Assembly: GCA_035546355.1 (NCBI GenBank)
Contig: DATKEH010000100.1
Span: 1-27,243 of the forward strand
Length of the DNA stretch: 27,243 bases
From: DATKEH01 sp035546355
GTDB lineage: Bacteria; Acidobacteriota; Thermoanaerobaculia; Multivoradales; JAIOJS01
Direction of reading: 5' to 3'
The position numbers were made by a program, and so were the translations under genes. The stretch's first letter is position 1. The number at the start of each line of letters is the position of its first letter. The notes beneath the pieces are model-generated. The model was not told the DNA's origin and did not search any database. It worked only from the letters and a program-made list of their open reading frames with translations. Below, in pieces: positions 1 through 8,467 of this stretch.

Positions 1-2349
1 GCCGCCACCTTCGCTGGCGTGCCCGTGCCGTTGTGGGTCGAGGATGGCGGTGACGGGCGCTTCGATCGCCGGGACTGGCTGGAGCTGGCCTGGCATCGCG
101 ACCCCTCCGCCTCGCTGCCCCTGCCGGGCAAGCCGGCGGCGGTGCGGCTGTCGCGGGATCCGGCGGCGGCCCGCCGGATGACGGCGGCCGCCGTCCCTTC
201 GCGGGAGGTCGACGGCGCGCTCGACGGCGCCGTGCGTCTCGAACGCGACTTGCTGCGGCTGCGCTTCGGCGACGACGACTCGCGAGACGACAGCTGGTAC
301 TGGGCCAAGCTCACCCAGGTCGACGAGGAGCCCTTCACCCTGGCGCTGCCGCTGGCCGATCTCGATCGCGGCTCTTCGCGCCCCGTCGAGATTCGCGTCG
401 CCCTCCGCGGCTGGTCGAAGCCCGGCAACAAGGGGGCGGCCGCAGCCGGCGACCACCGTGTCGAAGTGCTGCTCGACGGACGGGCGGTGGCCGCAGCGGA
501 ATGGGACGGCCAGGAGCCGCGGCTGGTGGAGCTGCCGCCGGTCGCGCCGGCACGGCTGGGCGCAATGCCGGTGCTGTCCCTGCGGGTGCCGGCCAGGCCG
601 GTCGACGATCGCGGCGAACCGCTGATCGACGTCGTCCTGCTGGACCGTGTCGAAGTCGGCTTTCCCCGTCACGGCGAAGTGGCCGGGGACGGGCAGGAAT
701 CGTTGCTCGCCAGCGCGGGAGTGGCGGCGCTGCGATCCTCGGCGCGGCGATTGGCGGTGTATGGAGAGCGAGGGGGGCGGGCGGTGGCGTCGGCCGGTGA
801 CGGCGCGGTGCGCCTCGCGTTCTCCTCGGCCGAGGGGGAGAGGTGGTTCGCCGTCCCCGACGGGGCTCTGCTCCGCCCGGCGAGGGTGGTGCGGGACGAG
901 CCGTCGGACCTGTTGACGCGGCAGCGGCAGGCCGACTACCTGATGATCGCCCATGGCGAGCTGCTGCCGGCGGTGCGCCCGCTGGCCGAGGCGCACCGCG
1001 ACCGGGGCCTGAGCGTGGCGCTGGTCGACGTGCAGGACGTCTTCGACGAGCTGTCCGGCGGCATGGCCGACCCGCGGGCCATCCGCGCCTTCGTCGCCCA
1101 CGCCTACCACCACTGGCCGGCTCCGGCGCCACGCTTCGTATTGCTGGTGGGAGATGCCAGCTGGGAGCGTGGGGACGCCTCGCCCGACGACGCCCGCTAC
1201 GCCGACTGGACGTGGCGCCCCGGCGAAGTGCAGCGCTTCGTCAAGAATGCCAGCACGCCCTACCCGCGGCAGGAAGCCCTGCGGGAGCGCGACCTGGTGC
1301 CGACCTGGAGCCACCGCACGCGCCAGGGGGAGGCCGCGAGCGACAACTTCTTCGTCACCGTCGACGGCGACGACTTCCACCCCGACCTCGCCATCGGCCG
1401 CTTCCCAGCCGCCCGCCCCGAGGAGGTGGCGGCGATGGTGGAGAAGAGCCTGAGCTACCTGCAGGCTCCCCTGGGTCCGTGGCGCCGCCGCGCCCTGTGG
1501 ATCACCAACGACCTCGCCTACCTGCAGGAGCGCGCCGATGGGCAGGCCTCGACGCTGGCGATCCGCGGCTGGGCGGCGGACAAGGTCTACCCGCAGGCGG
1601 CGGAGCGCAGCAACGAACGGCACCAGCAGGCGCTGCTGGAGGCCTTCGACCGCGGCCAGCTGCTGGTGCACTTCTTCGGCCATGGCGGCCGCTACATCTG
1701 GCGTACCGGCCCGCCCGACCCGGACAAAAACCACGACCTCTTCACCCTCGAGCATCTCGATGCCCTCGAACCCAGCCGACGGCTGCCGGTGGTGCTCAGC
1801 CTGACCTGCTACTCCGCGCCCTTCGATCACCCCACCGCCGATTCCATCGGCGAGAAGCTGCTCCGCACCCCGGGCCGTGGAGCGGTGGCGGTGCTCGCCG
1901 CCTCCTGGCGCAACGGACCGACGCAGAGCTTCAGCGATGCGCTGGTCGAGTCGTTCACCGCCGGCGGGACGGTGGGGGAGGCGGTCATGCGCGCCAAGCG
2001 GCGGGTGCGCTTCCGCGACCTGGTGGAGACCTACAACCTGCTGGGAGACCCGGCCCTGCCGCTGGCGCTGCCGCGCCGGCAGCTGGAGGTGACCGTGCAG
2101 GCAGCCGCCGACGGCGGCCTGGTGGCCACCACCGAGCTGCCCGACGGCGGCTTTCGCGGGCGGGCGGTGGTGGAATGGCTCGACGAGCGGGGAGACGCCG
2201 TGGCCGCGGGGGAGCAGGAGGTCGACGGGGAGCGGCTGGAGACGGTGCTGGCTGCCGAGGAGTCCTCTGCGGTGGTGGCGATCTCGGTCTATGTCTGGAG
2301 CGAGGAAGCGCGGTGGGACGCCATGGGCGGCGCGGGGGTGGCGCGTTGA
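1..2349 (+). CDS. Peptidase C25 (gingipain-like) family protein, 5' truncated
   Basis: This is a predicted cysteine peptidase of the gingipain (C25) family, probably secreted or surface-acting. The frame is open to the first base of the window, so the true start is probably upstream; the first usable start inside is GTG at 19. Numbering from that GTG, the catalytic-type histidine lies in an FGHGG motif (H555) and the nucleophile-type cysteine in LTCYSAP (C597). This His-then-Cys order and spacing is typical of the caspase-like C25 fold. The roughly 500 residues before are beta-rich, and about 90 residues after the peptidase core look like an Ig-like beta domain. No signal peptide is visible because the N terminus is missing. 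The next gene overlaps its stop codon by 4 bases, suggesting co-translation. Family assignment is good; substrate is unknown. Confidence 0.82.
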   Translation, partial: AATFAGVPVPLWVEDGGDGRFDRRDWLELAWHRDPSASLPLPGKPAAVRLSRDPAAARRMTAAAVPSREVDGALDGAVRLERDLLRLRFGDDDSRDDSWYWAKLTQVDEEPFTLALPLADLDRGSSRPVEIRVALRGWSKPGNKGAAAAGDHRVEVLLDGRAVAAAEWDGQEPRLVELPPVAPARLGAMPVLSLRVPARPVDDRGEPLIDVVLLDRVEVGFPRHGEVAGDGQESLLASAGVAALRSSARRLAVYGERGGRAVASAGDGAVRLAFSSAEGERWFAVPDGALLRPARVVRDEPSDLLTRQRQADYLMIAHGELLPAVRPLAEAHRDRGLSVALVDVQDVFDELSGGMADPRAIRAFVAHAYHHWPAPAPRFVLLVGDASWERGDASPDDARYADWTWRPGEVQRFVKNASTPYPRQEALRERDLVPTWSHRTRQGEAASDNFFVTVDGDDFHPDLAIGRFPAARPEEVAAMVEKSLSYLQAPLGPWRRRALWITNDLAYLQERADGQASTLAIRGWAADKVYPQAAERSNERHQQALLEAFDRGQLLVHFFGHGGRYIWRTGPPDPDKNHDLFTLEHLDALEPSRRLPVVLSLTCYSAPFDHPTADSIGEKLLRTPGRGAVAVLAASWRNGPTQSFSDALVESFTAGGTVGEAVMRAKRRVRFRDLVETYNLLGDPALPLALPRRQLEVTVQAAADGGLVATTELPDGGFRGRAVVEWLDERGDAVAAGEQEVDGERLETVLAAEESSAVVAISVYVWSEEARWDAMGGAGVAR

Positions 2350-2840
2350 GCGGGAGCCTCTCGCCGCTCGCCGCGGCGGCGATCGCCCTGCTGGCCGCAG
2401 CGTGCACGGTCGCGCCGCCGCCCGCCCTGCAGGCCCCCGGCGGCGAGGCCACGGCGCGCCACGCGCTGCGGTGGACGACCGCTTCGGAGGTGGACACCTT
2501 CGGGTTCGACGTCTACCGTGCGGAGCTCCCCGAGGGCCCCTTCGAGAAGGTGACCGAACGGCCGATCCTCGGGGCGGGAACCAGCGACCAGCACCACCAG
2601 TACCGCTTCGTCGACGAGGGGGTCGATCCCGACGCGACCTACTACTACTACGTCGAGAGCATCGGTCTCGACGGCAGCCGCGAACGGCTCACTCCGATCC
2701 TCCGCGCCGGGCCGAAGCCCTCCGTCGAGCCCGCCGCGAGCGGCGACCGGGGAAACCCCAACCGCCAAGGTGCTCGCAACGCGACCACGTGGTTCCTGCC
2801 GCGCACACTCCTAGCCCGGCGGGCGGCGTCGGGGTTATAG
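2346..2840 (+). CDS. Small lipoprotein with a fibronectin type III-like domain
   Basis: This gene encodes about 164 residues. I start it at TTG 2346, which overlaps the stop of the C25 peptidase gene; the frame continues upstream only as a shadow of that gene. The N terminus is a hydrophobic stretch ending in a lipobox-like L-A-A-A-C, so the mature protein is probably a lipoprotein with its Cys near residue 20. The body (about 40-125) has the look of one fibronectin type III module: an RWTTASEVDTFGFDVYR segment followed by a YRFVDEGV...TYYYYVES segment. The C-terminal 40 residues are low complexity and polar. The overlap suggests it is made with, and may work with, the peptidase. Function beyond a surface adhesion or scaffold module cannot be read. 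Confidence 0.62.
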   Translation: MSGSLSPLAAAAIALLAAACTVAPPPALQAPGGEATARHALRWTTASEVDTFGFDVYRAELPEGPFEKVTERPILGAGTSDQHHQYRFVDEGVDPDATYYYYVESIGLDGSRERLTPILRAGPKPSVEPAASGDRGNPNRQGARNATTWFLPRTLLARRAASGL

Positions 2841-2902
2841 TTGGCGCAGTTGACCTCGTGTTCCGGGCGGCTGATCCAACCATCGTGACCCAGGAGGAGC
2901 CC

Positions 2903-3418
2903 ATGCCACGCGGAGTCCGCCTCGCCTACCTCGCCTGCGCCTTCGCCCTGTGCCTCGGCCTCGCCGCGACCGCCGGCGCCCAGACCTGCACCGACCCCTA
3001 TCCCCCCGACGCCCCGATCAGCGAAGGGCACCCGATGGGGATGAGCCCGCTGACTTTCTGCGGTGACAACGAGGACACCGCGACCGCCGGCTCCTGCGGC
3101 ACCTCGGCGCGAGACGTGGTGTTCGAGGTGATCATCACGCAGCCCTTCAACACGCTCCACTGCGTCCTCGACTCCGACGGCCAGCCGCTGGACAACCCCG
3201 TCTACCTGCTCGGCACCGACTGCCAGACCTGCCTCACCGGCAACCAGGCCGGCGAGCTGGTGGCTCCGGAGAACCTGGCGCCGGGGACCTACTTCATCGT
3301 CGTCGAGGATCCCGGCGACGAGCTCTGCAAGGGCTGGTTCAGCGTCGACTGCTCGCTCACGGTCTGGCCGGTCGAGCTGCTCGACTTCCAGCTCGAGGAC
3401 GAGCCCAGCGAGCCCTAG
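2903..3418 (+). CDS. Secreted cysteine-rich beta-domain protein (PPC-like)
   Basis: This gene encodes 171 residues. ATG 2903 is preceded by a good ribosome binding site (AGGAGG, 2892-2897). Residues 1-27 form a clear signal peptide with an A-G-A cleavage site before QTC. The mature protein holds about eight cysteines, likely disulphide-bonded outside the cytoplasm. Its body (DVVFEV..., LAPGTYFIVVEDPG) resembles the jelly-roll pre-peptidase C-terminal (PPC) type of domain. The end carries a PVELLDFQLE segment like those found near the C termini of some surface proteins. It is convergent with the FHA gene that ends 22 bases downstream. No enzyme motif is seen, and I do not recognise a specific family member. 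Confidence 0.68.
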   Translation: MPRGVRLAYLACAFALCLGLAATAGAQTCTDPYPPDAPISEGHPMGMSPLTFCGDNEDTATAGSCGTSARDVVFEVIITQPFNTLHCVLDSDGQPLDNPVYLLGTDCQTCLTGNQAGELVAPENLAPGTYFIVVEDPGDELCKGWFSVDCSLTVWPVELLDFQLEDEPSEP

Positions 3419-3427
3419 CTTTAGGCT

Positions 3428-3442
3428 TAGGCTAGGAGCCTA
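3428..3442. terminator. Small hairpin between convergent genes
   Basis: A 6-bp inverted repeat (TAGGCT, 3428-3433; AGCCTA, 3437-3442) with a 3-base loop sits in the 21-base gap between the convergent genes and overlaps the stop codon of the minus-strand gene. It is preceded by a TTAGGC direct repeat. There is no T run, so a terminator role is weak inference. Confidence 0.25.
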
Positions 3443-5536
3443 GTCCACCCGCACCGCCTGCCACTCCCCCTGCTGTTTCGCCAGTGAGGAGCGGAAGGTG
3501 CCCTGCAGGGTCCCCCCTTCCAGCGCCCCGACCAGGGTCAACCGGCCGACCGGCCGGTTGAAGCCCATCTCCAGGGTCACCTGCGGCGGGATGCCGGGCT
3601 CCATGCGCCCGGAGGCGGTGGTGGGGGGCACCCGGAAGGTGAGCCCGGTGCCCTGGAGGGCGACGGTGGCGTTGCCGGACAGCGCCCGGCCGTTCTGCCG
3701 CAGGGTCAGATCGAGCTCTATCGCGTACTGCTGGTCGGGGAAGAAGACGTTGCTCAGCCTCGCCTGCCAGCGCCCGGAGATCCGGCCGAAGGCCGGGGGC
3801 GGCGAGGCGAACGCCTGGGCGATGGTGCGGGCGGCGGCGGGTTCGAGCTGCTCGAGGTCGGGGGCCTCCGGCCGGCCGCCCCCGCCCGCCTCGCGGTTGA
3901 GCTCGATCAGCCGGTTCAGCGCCGCCCCGTAGGCGGGGCCCTGCGGGGGCGCCGGCACCGCACGGCCGCGGGCGAAGACCTCGAGGTAGTGGTTCCACAC
4001 CCCCGCCATCCAGTAGGCGAGCATGTCGGGCGGCACGTCGAGCCTCCAGGCGGCGGCGGTGGCCTGCAGATCCTGCGGCGTCCATTGCGCGACGGTCAGC
4101 GGCCGTTCGCGCGAGGGGGTGACGGCGCGCAGGGTGTAGCGGCCGCTGCCGGCGGCGAGCTCGACGCGCGCGTCGGGGTCCTTGGCGGCCATCGCGAACA
4201 GGCCCTCGAGTCCGTTCAGCGCCGCATCCACCTGTGGCGGCAGGTCGTCGCCCGCCGGCGGTGGCGCCGCCAGGTAGAACGCCGGGCCGACCGCCGACCG
4301 CACCTCCCAGGCGCGGTGCCCCGGCCGCCAGATCGCCTGGAAGTCGAGATCGAGCGGCCGGGGCAGCTTGGGTCCGACCCGCAGGGTCCCGGGCGCCCGC
4401 ACCTCCTCCCCGCCGGCGCGCACGGTCACCGGCAGGGCCACCAGCTCGGCGCGCGTGACCTGCGGTATCCGCACCTCCACGCGCTCCGGGGTCGCCGACA
4501 GGACCGGTGCCTCGGTGGTGCCGACCAGCACCTTCACCTGATGGACCGAGTCCGGCAGCGCGCTGCCGGCGATGACGAGAGTGTCGCCGACCCGCAGGCT
4601 CTCGGGCTCGATGCCGGTGACCTGCGGACGGATCGAGTAGGTGAGCGTCGCGGCGAAGACGTCGAGGCCCCCCTGCTTGACCGCCAGGGGGACGGGATAG
4701 CTGCCGGCGGGGCGATCGGGAAGGGTGGGTATCGGCACCGTCAGGCGGCCGGGGCGTGCCTCGGCGCCGGCCACCGGCTCCCCGGCGAAGAGGACGCGCA
4801 GGTCCTCGCTGGGCGCGATGTCCGGGCTCTGCAGCACCACCTCCGCGCCGGGGCCGACCTCGTGGCTCGACAGTTGGACCGTGCTCCAGGAGGTGGAAGC
4901 CGGCGCGAACACCCGCGACAGCCAGAACAGGAAGGAGCCGAAGGCCACCAGCGCCAGGACGGCGGCGGCCCAGATCAGGGGGCTCTGATACCAGCGGCGG
5001 CGCGGCGGCGCCGGCTCCTCGTCTGCCGCCTCGACCTCGCCGTCGCCCGAAGCCGCTTCCGCGAGGGGCGCCGGCGCCGGGGTCGGTTGGCGCGCTGGCA
5101 CCGGCGGCGGCACGGTGGGCGCGGGATCCTTCTCGTGCTCCCCCCGGTCGGCGGCGTCCTGCCCCGGCTCCTCTTCGCTCAGCAGGCCCATCTCGCGCAG
5201 CAGCCGCCGAGCCGGGTCCTCGAAGCGCACCAGCACCGGGTCGGCTACCGACTTCTGCCCCGGCCGTACCGTCTGCCCGTCGGAGAGCCGCACCACCCCC
5301 TTCACCCGCTCGTCGTCGACGAAGGTGCCATTCGCCGAGCCCAGATCCTCGAGGTACACGCCCTGGCCGTCGGAGAAGATCCGCGCGTGCATCCGCGACA
5401 CCGTGGCGTCGGGCACCACCAGCTGGCACTGCGGCGTCCGCCCCACCACCAGCTCGCCCTCCGACGGCAGCTCCATCTCCGCCAGCACCTGGCCGCCACG
5501 GACCAGGAAGACGCGCGGGTTGGGGATCTCCGGCAT
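3440..5536 (-). CDS. FHA - transmembrane - TIG/IPT-like protein (possible SctD substitute)
   Basis: This gene encodes 698 residues. An N-terminal FHA domain (about 25-100) keeps the usual ligand-binding pattern: GR (32-33), SRMH (47-50) and NGT (69-71). Next come an acidic, proline-rich linker (about 120-180), one transmembrane segment (185-207), and about 490 residues outside the membrane. The outer part starts with two Ig-like stretches (215-302 and 304-387) resembling IPT/TIG domains; the second has VTGIEPESLRVGDTLVIAG. It ends in a beta-rich region (about 575-698, GRISGRWQARL...). The layout of cytoplasmic FHA, one membrane pass and a large periplasmic part recalls the inner-ring protein SctD, which is otherwise absent here. 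However, SctD normally has ring-building alpha/beta modules and is near 400 residues, so this is position-based inference. It follows a second FHA gene by 17 bases in the T3SS run. Confidence 0.7.
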   Translation of the reverse strand: MPEIPNPRVFLVRGGQVLAEMELPSEGELVVGRTPQCQLVVPDATVSRMHARIFSDGQGVYLEDLGSANGTFVDDERVKGVVRLSDGQTVRPGQKSVADPVLVRFEDPARRLLREMGLLSEEEPGQDAADRGEHEKDPAPTVPPPVPARQPTPAPAPLAEAASGDGEVEAADEEPAPPRRRWYQSPLIWAAAVLALVAFGSFLFWLSRVFAPASTSWSTVQLSSHEVGPGAEVVLQSPDIAPSEDLRVLFAGEPVAGAEARPGRLTVPIPTLPDRPAGSYPVPLAVKQGGLDVFAATLTYSIRPQVTGIEPESLRVGDTLVIAGSALPDSVHQVKVLVGTTEAPVLSATPERVEVRIPQVTRAELVALPVTVRAGGEEVRAPGTLRVGPKLPRPLDLDFQAIWRPGHRAWEVRSAVGPAFYLAAPPPAGDDLPPQVDAALNGLEGLFAMAAKDPDARVELAAGSGRYTLRAVTPSRERPLTVAQWTPQDLQATAAAWRLDVPPDMLAYWMAGVWNHYLEVFARGRAVPAPPQGPAYGAALNRLIELNREAGGGGRPEAPDLEQLEPAAARTIAQAFASPPPAFGRISGRWQARLSNVFFPDQQYAIELDLTLRQNGRALSGNATVALQGTGLTFRVPPTTASGRMEPGIPPQVTLEMGFNRPVGRLTLVGALEGGTLQGTFRSSLAKQQGEWQAVRVD

Positions 5537-5553
5537 GGCTCGCGGCCCGGCTC

Positions 5554-6231
5554 TCAGGCGAACAGCACGACCGCCAGGACGCCGAGCGCGGTCAGCAGCA
5601 GGGCGGCGCCGAGGATCTGCGACAGCGTTCCCCAGTCGAGGGTGAACGAGGAGGTGCTGCGAGGCGCGGCCGGCTGCGGCCGGCGCCGGGCGATGCGTTC
5701 CTCCAGGCCGGGCTGCTGGAAGCCGCCGACCATCTCGCGCCGGGGGATCGACACCGACTGGTCGTCGATGCGGATGCCGGTCTTCTGCTGGCGGATCATG
5801 CCGGTCTGCAGCTGCCACATCGGCGCCGGGGCATCGTCGTCGGGGGCCTCCACCCGCGGCCGCGCCGTGGGCGGCACGTGGGGCTCGCCGACCGGCAGCG
5901 GGCGGGACACGCGCTCGATCACGGTGGCATCGACGATGGGGTCGAGGCGCACCTCGAGCGAGCCCACCTGGATGACGTCGTCGGGGCCCATCACCTGCGG
6001 CACGTGCGCCTCCAGCGCCTGGCCGTTGAGCAGCGTGCCGTTGGTCGACCCCACGTCCTCGACGAAGAAGCGGCCGTTGCGCTGCCAGATGCGGAAGTGG
6101 CGAGTGGAGACGAAGCCGTGCGCCAGGCGGATGTCGTTGCCCTGGGCGCGGCCGCAGTAGACCTCGTCCTTCTCGAACGGGAAGTTGACCACCTGGCCGT
6201 TGGGGTAGCGGATCGAGAGCTGGAACGACAT
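5554..6231 (-). CDS. FHA-domain protein with C-terminal membrane anchor
   Basis: This gene encodes 225 residues. The FHA domain spans about 1-100 with canonical residues GR (27-28), STRH (42-45), NGT (64-66) and NG (69-70), so phosphothreonine peptide binding is plausible. A long polar linker (about 105-195) contains several threonines in acidic or hydrophobic settings. The last 23 residues (203-225) are a single hydrophobic helix ending at the stop, giving a tail-anchored protein with FHA in the cytoplasm. It starts 9 bases after the sctV stop and is followed after 17 bases by the larger FHA protein, so it is probably the next-to-last gene of the T3SS transcript. Its role is unknown. Possible jobs are docking the FHA-SctQ sorting platform or binding phosphorylated partners. 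Confidence 0.75.
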   Translation of the reverse strand: MSFQLSIRYPNGQVVNFPFEKDEVYCGRAQGNDIRLAHGFVSTRHFRIWQRNGRFFVEDVGSTNGTLLNGQALEAHVPQVMGPDDVIQVGSLEVRLDPIVDATVIERVSRPLPVGEPHVPPTARPRVEAPDDDAPAPMWQLQTGMIRQQKTGIRIDDQSVSIPRREMVGGFQQPGLEERIARRRPQPAAPRSTSSFTLDWGTLSQILGAALLLTALGVLAVVLFA

Positions 6232-6240
6232 GATCCTCGG

Positions 6241-8427
6241 CTACTGCTCCACGCCCTGCTGCAGGGCGCTGCGCTCGAGGACGATGCGTCCCACCGGCTG
6301 GATCTGCAGCTCCGAGGGCAGCTCCTGGAAGGAGAGCACCGTGACGTTGGGGAACTCGTACTCGAGCAGGCGCTTGATGAAGTAGCGCACCTCCATCTGG
6401 GTGAGGATGATCGGCCGGCTGCCGTCGCGGCGGCCGGAGAGGCCGCGCCGGAACCCCTCGAGGATCTCCTGGCTGACGTTGGGGTCGAGCGACAGGGAGC
6501 TGCCCGACGCCGACTGCTGGATGCCCTCCTGCACGGCCTGCTCGATCTGCGGGTCGAGCAGGTGCACCGACATCACCGGCCGGCCGCCGCTGAACTTGAA
6601 GCCGATGTACTGCTTGAGGCTCATGCGCACGTACTCGGTGAGATACACCGCGTCGTTCTCGAAGGCTCCCCACTCCGCCAGCGCCTCGAGGATCTGGCGC
6701 ATGTTGCGGATGGTGATGTCCTCGCGCAGCAGCCGGCGCAGCACGTCGGTGAGCCGCTGCACCGAGACCAGCTTGGGCACCACGCTGCGCACCAGCGCCT
6801 CGTACCCCTGGGCCTCCATCAGGTCGAGGATGTTCTGCACGTCCTGGATGCCGAGCAGCTCGTCGACGTTCTGGCGCAGCACGTGGGCCATGTGGACGGC
6901 GATGTACTCGTCGGGCTGGACGACGGCGCCGGGCGCCGGGGGTACGTTGCGGGCTTCGTCCCAGGTGACCCACATGCCGCGCTTCTGGCCGTCGGGGTGC
7001 TGCCCGGGCTTGCCCTGGATGCCCATCAGCATCAGCTGGTCCAGGCCTTCGGAGGTGAACAGCCGGTCGGGATAGACCACCCCGGTCGCCGCCGGCACCT
7101 CGTTGACGTAGATCATGTAGGTGTTCTCGTCGAGGTAGGGGGCGTCGCCGCGCACCCGCACGCCGGGGAAGTGGACCCCCAGGTCCTGGAACATCCACTC
7201 GCGCATCTGCGGGATCAGCTCCTCGATGAAGCGCGCTCCCTGGGCCGACATGTCGACCAGCGGCGTCACCGTGGTGCTGGTCTCGAGGATCACCGGCACC
7301 GCCATCGGCAGCCGCGGCCCCTCGTCCTTCTTCTTCTTGCCGCCGCTCGGCCGCGACTCCGGCTGGGCGCTCTCCATCACCTGCGCCTTGATCTCCTCGC
7401 GGTCCTTCTGCTCCTTGGTGCGGGTCAACCCCCAGGCGACGCCCCCGGAGAGTGCGGCGAGGGCCATGAAGGGGACGAACGGCAGGCCGGGGATCAGCGC
7501 CAGGCCCACCAGCATGCCGGCGGCGATGCCGAGCGCCTTGGGCTGGGCCAGCATCTGCACCCCGATCTCCTCGCCCAGCGACTTCTCCTCGCCGGCGGCC
7601 GAGGCCACCCGGGTGGTGATGATGCCGGCGGCGGTGGCGATGATCAGCGACGGGATCTGCGACACTAGCCCGTCGCCGATGGTCAGCAGGGTGTACTTCT
7701 TGGCGGCGGCGCCGAACTCCATGCCCTTGACGGCGACGCCGATGGTGAGACCGGCGGCGATGTTGATCACCGAGATGATGATGCCGGCGATGGCGTCGCC
7801 CTTGACGAACTTCATGGCGCCGTCCATGGCGCCGTAGAACTGGCTCTCCCGCTGCAGGTAGTCGCGGCGGGTGCGGGCGTCCTCGACGTCGATCAGCCCC
7901 GCCCGCAGGTCGGCGTCGATCGACATCTGCTTGCCGGGCAGGGCGTCGAGGGTGAAGCGGGCGGACACCTCCGAGACCCGCTCGGCGCCCTTGGCCACCA
8001 CCAGGAACTGGATGAGGGTGATGATCAGGAAGATGACGAAGCCGACGATGAAGTCGCCGGCCACCACGAACTGGCCGAAGGAGTCGATGACCTCGCCGGC
8101 GTAGGCGTAGAGCAGGATGAGCCGGGTGGAGGAGACGTTGAGCGCCAGCCGGAACAGGGTGGTGATCAGCAGGATGCTGGGGAAGGCGGCCAGCGACAGG
8201 GCGTTGGGCAGGTACAGCGACACCATCAACAGCGTGACGCCGATGGTGATGTTGGTGGCCAGGAAGAGGTCCAGCAGGAAGGGGGGCATCGGAATGATCA
8301 TGATTCCGATGATCCCGATGACCAGGACCGCCAGCATGATGTCGCTGTAGCGCGTCAGGACGACGTTGAGGTTGCCGGCCATCAGCTGCTGCTTGAAGCT
8401 GGCGAAATCGGGGACGGGTACCTTCAC
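6241..8427 (-). CDS. sctV: T3SS export gate protein SctV (FlhA/LcrD/InvA family)
   Basis: This is the major export gate subunit; its family forms a nonameric ring below the SctRST channel and receives substrates and chaperones. From the start chosen here it has 728 residues, usual for the family (about 680-710). The N-terminal half holds about eight membrane helices, and the cytoplasmic C-terminal half starts after an acidic/lysine linker. The family signature ARFTLDALPGKQMSID lies between membrane helices, and RLALNVSSTRLILL is also typical. I chose GTG 8427 because a perfect GGAGGT lies 7 bases upstream and the protein then begins as homologues do. The longer reading from ATG 8496 would overlap sctU and add 23 unlikely residues. 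It follows sctU by 40 bases. Confidence in identity is very high. Confidence 0.96.
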   Translation of the reverse strand: MKVPVPDFASFKQQLMAGNLNVVLTRYSDIMLAVLVIGIIGIMIIPMPPFLLDLFLATNITIGVTLLMVSLYLPNALSLAAFPSILLITTLFRLALNVSSTRLILLYAYAGEVIDSFGQFVVAGDFIVGFVIFLIITLIQFLVVAKGAERVSEVSARFTLDALPGKQMSIDADLRAGLIDVEDARTRRDYLQRESQFYGAMDGAMKFVKGDAIAGIIISVINIAAGLTIGVAVKGMEFGAAAKKYTLLTIGDGLVSQIPSLIIATAAGIITTRVASAAGEEKSLGEEIGVQMLAQPKALGIAAGMLVGLALIPGLPFVPFMALAALSGGVAWGLTRTKEQKDREEIKAQVMESAQPESRPSGGKKKKDEGPRLPMAVPVILETSTTVTPLVDMSAQGARFIEELIPQMREWMFQDLGVHFPGVRVRGDAPYLDENTYMIYVNEVPAATGVVYPDRLFTSEGLDQLMLMGIQGKPGQHPDGQKRGMWVTWDEARNVPPAPGAVVQPDEYIAVHMAHVLRQNVDELLGIQDVQNILDLMEAQGYEALVRSVVPKLVSVQRLTDVLRRLLREDITIRNMRQILEALAEWGAFENDAVYLTEYVRMSLKQYIGFKFSGGRPVMSVHLLDPQIEQAVQEGIQQSASGSSLSLDPNVSQEILEGFRRGLSGRRDGSRPIILTQMEVRYFIKRLLEYEFPNVTVLSFQELPSELQIQPVGRIVLERSALQQGVEQ

Positions 8428-8434
8428 CGGGTGG

Positions 8435-8440
8435 ACCTCC
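8435..8440 (-). promoter_or_regulatory. Ribosome binding site that decides the sctV start
   Basis: On the minus strand GGAGGT lies 7 bases before GTG 8427. It is the best Shine-Dalgarno match in this interval and argues against the upstream in-frame ATG at 8496. Confidence 0.75.
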
Positions 8441-8467
8441 GGGTTGCCGATCGAGCTGTTGCCACCA

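Noticed and set aside
3989..7668. Long plus-strand open frames (723 and 970 codons) opposite the FHA genes and sctV
   Set aside because: They are antisense to well-supported genes, are low complexity and rich in Arg/Gly/His, and have no ribosome binding site or family motif. Long antisense frames are expected at this GC content.
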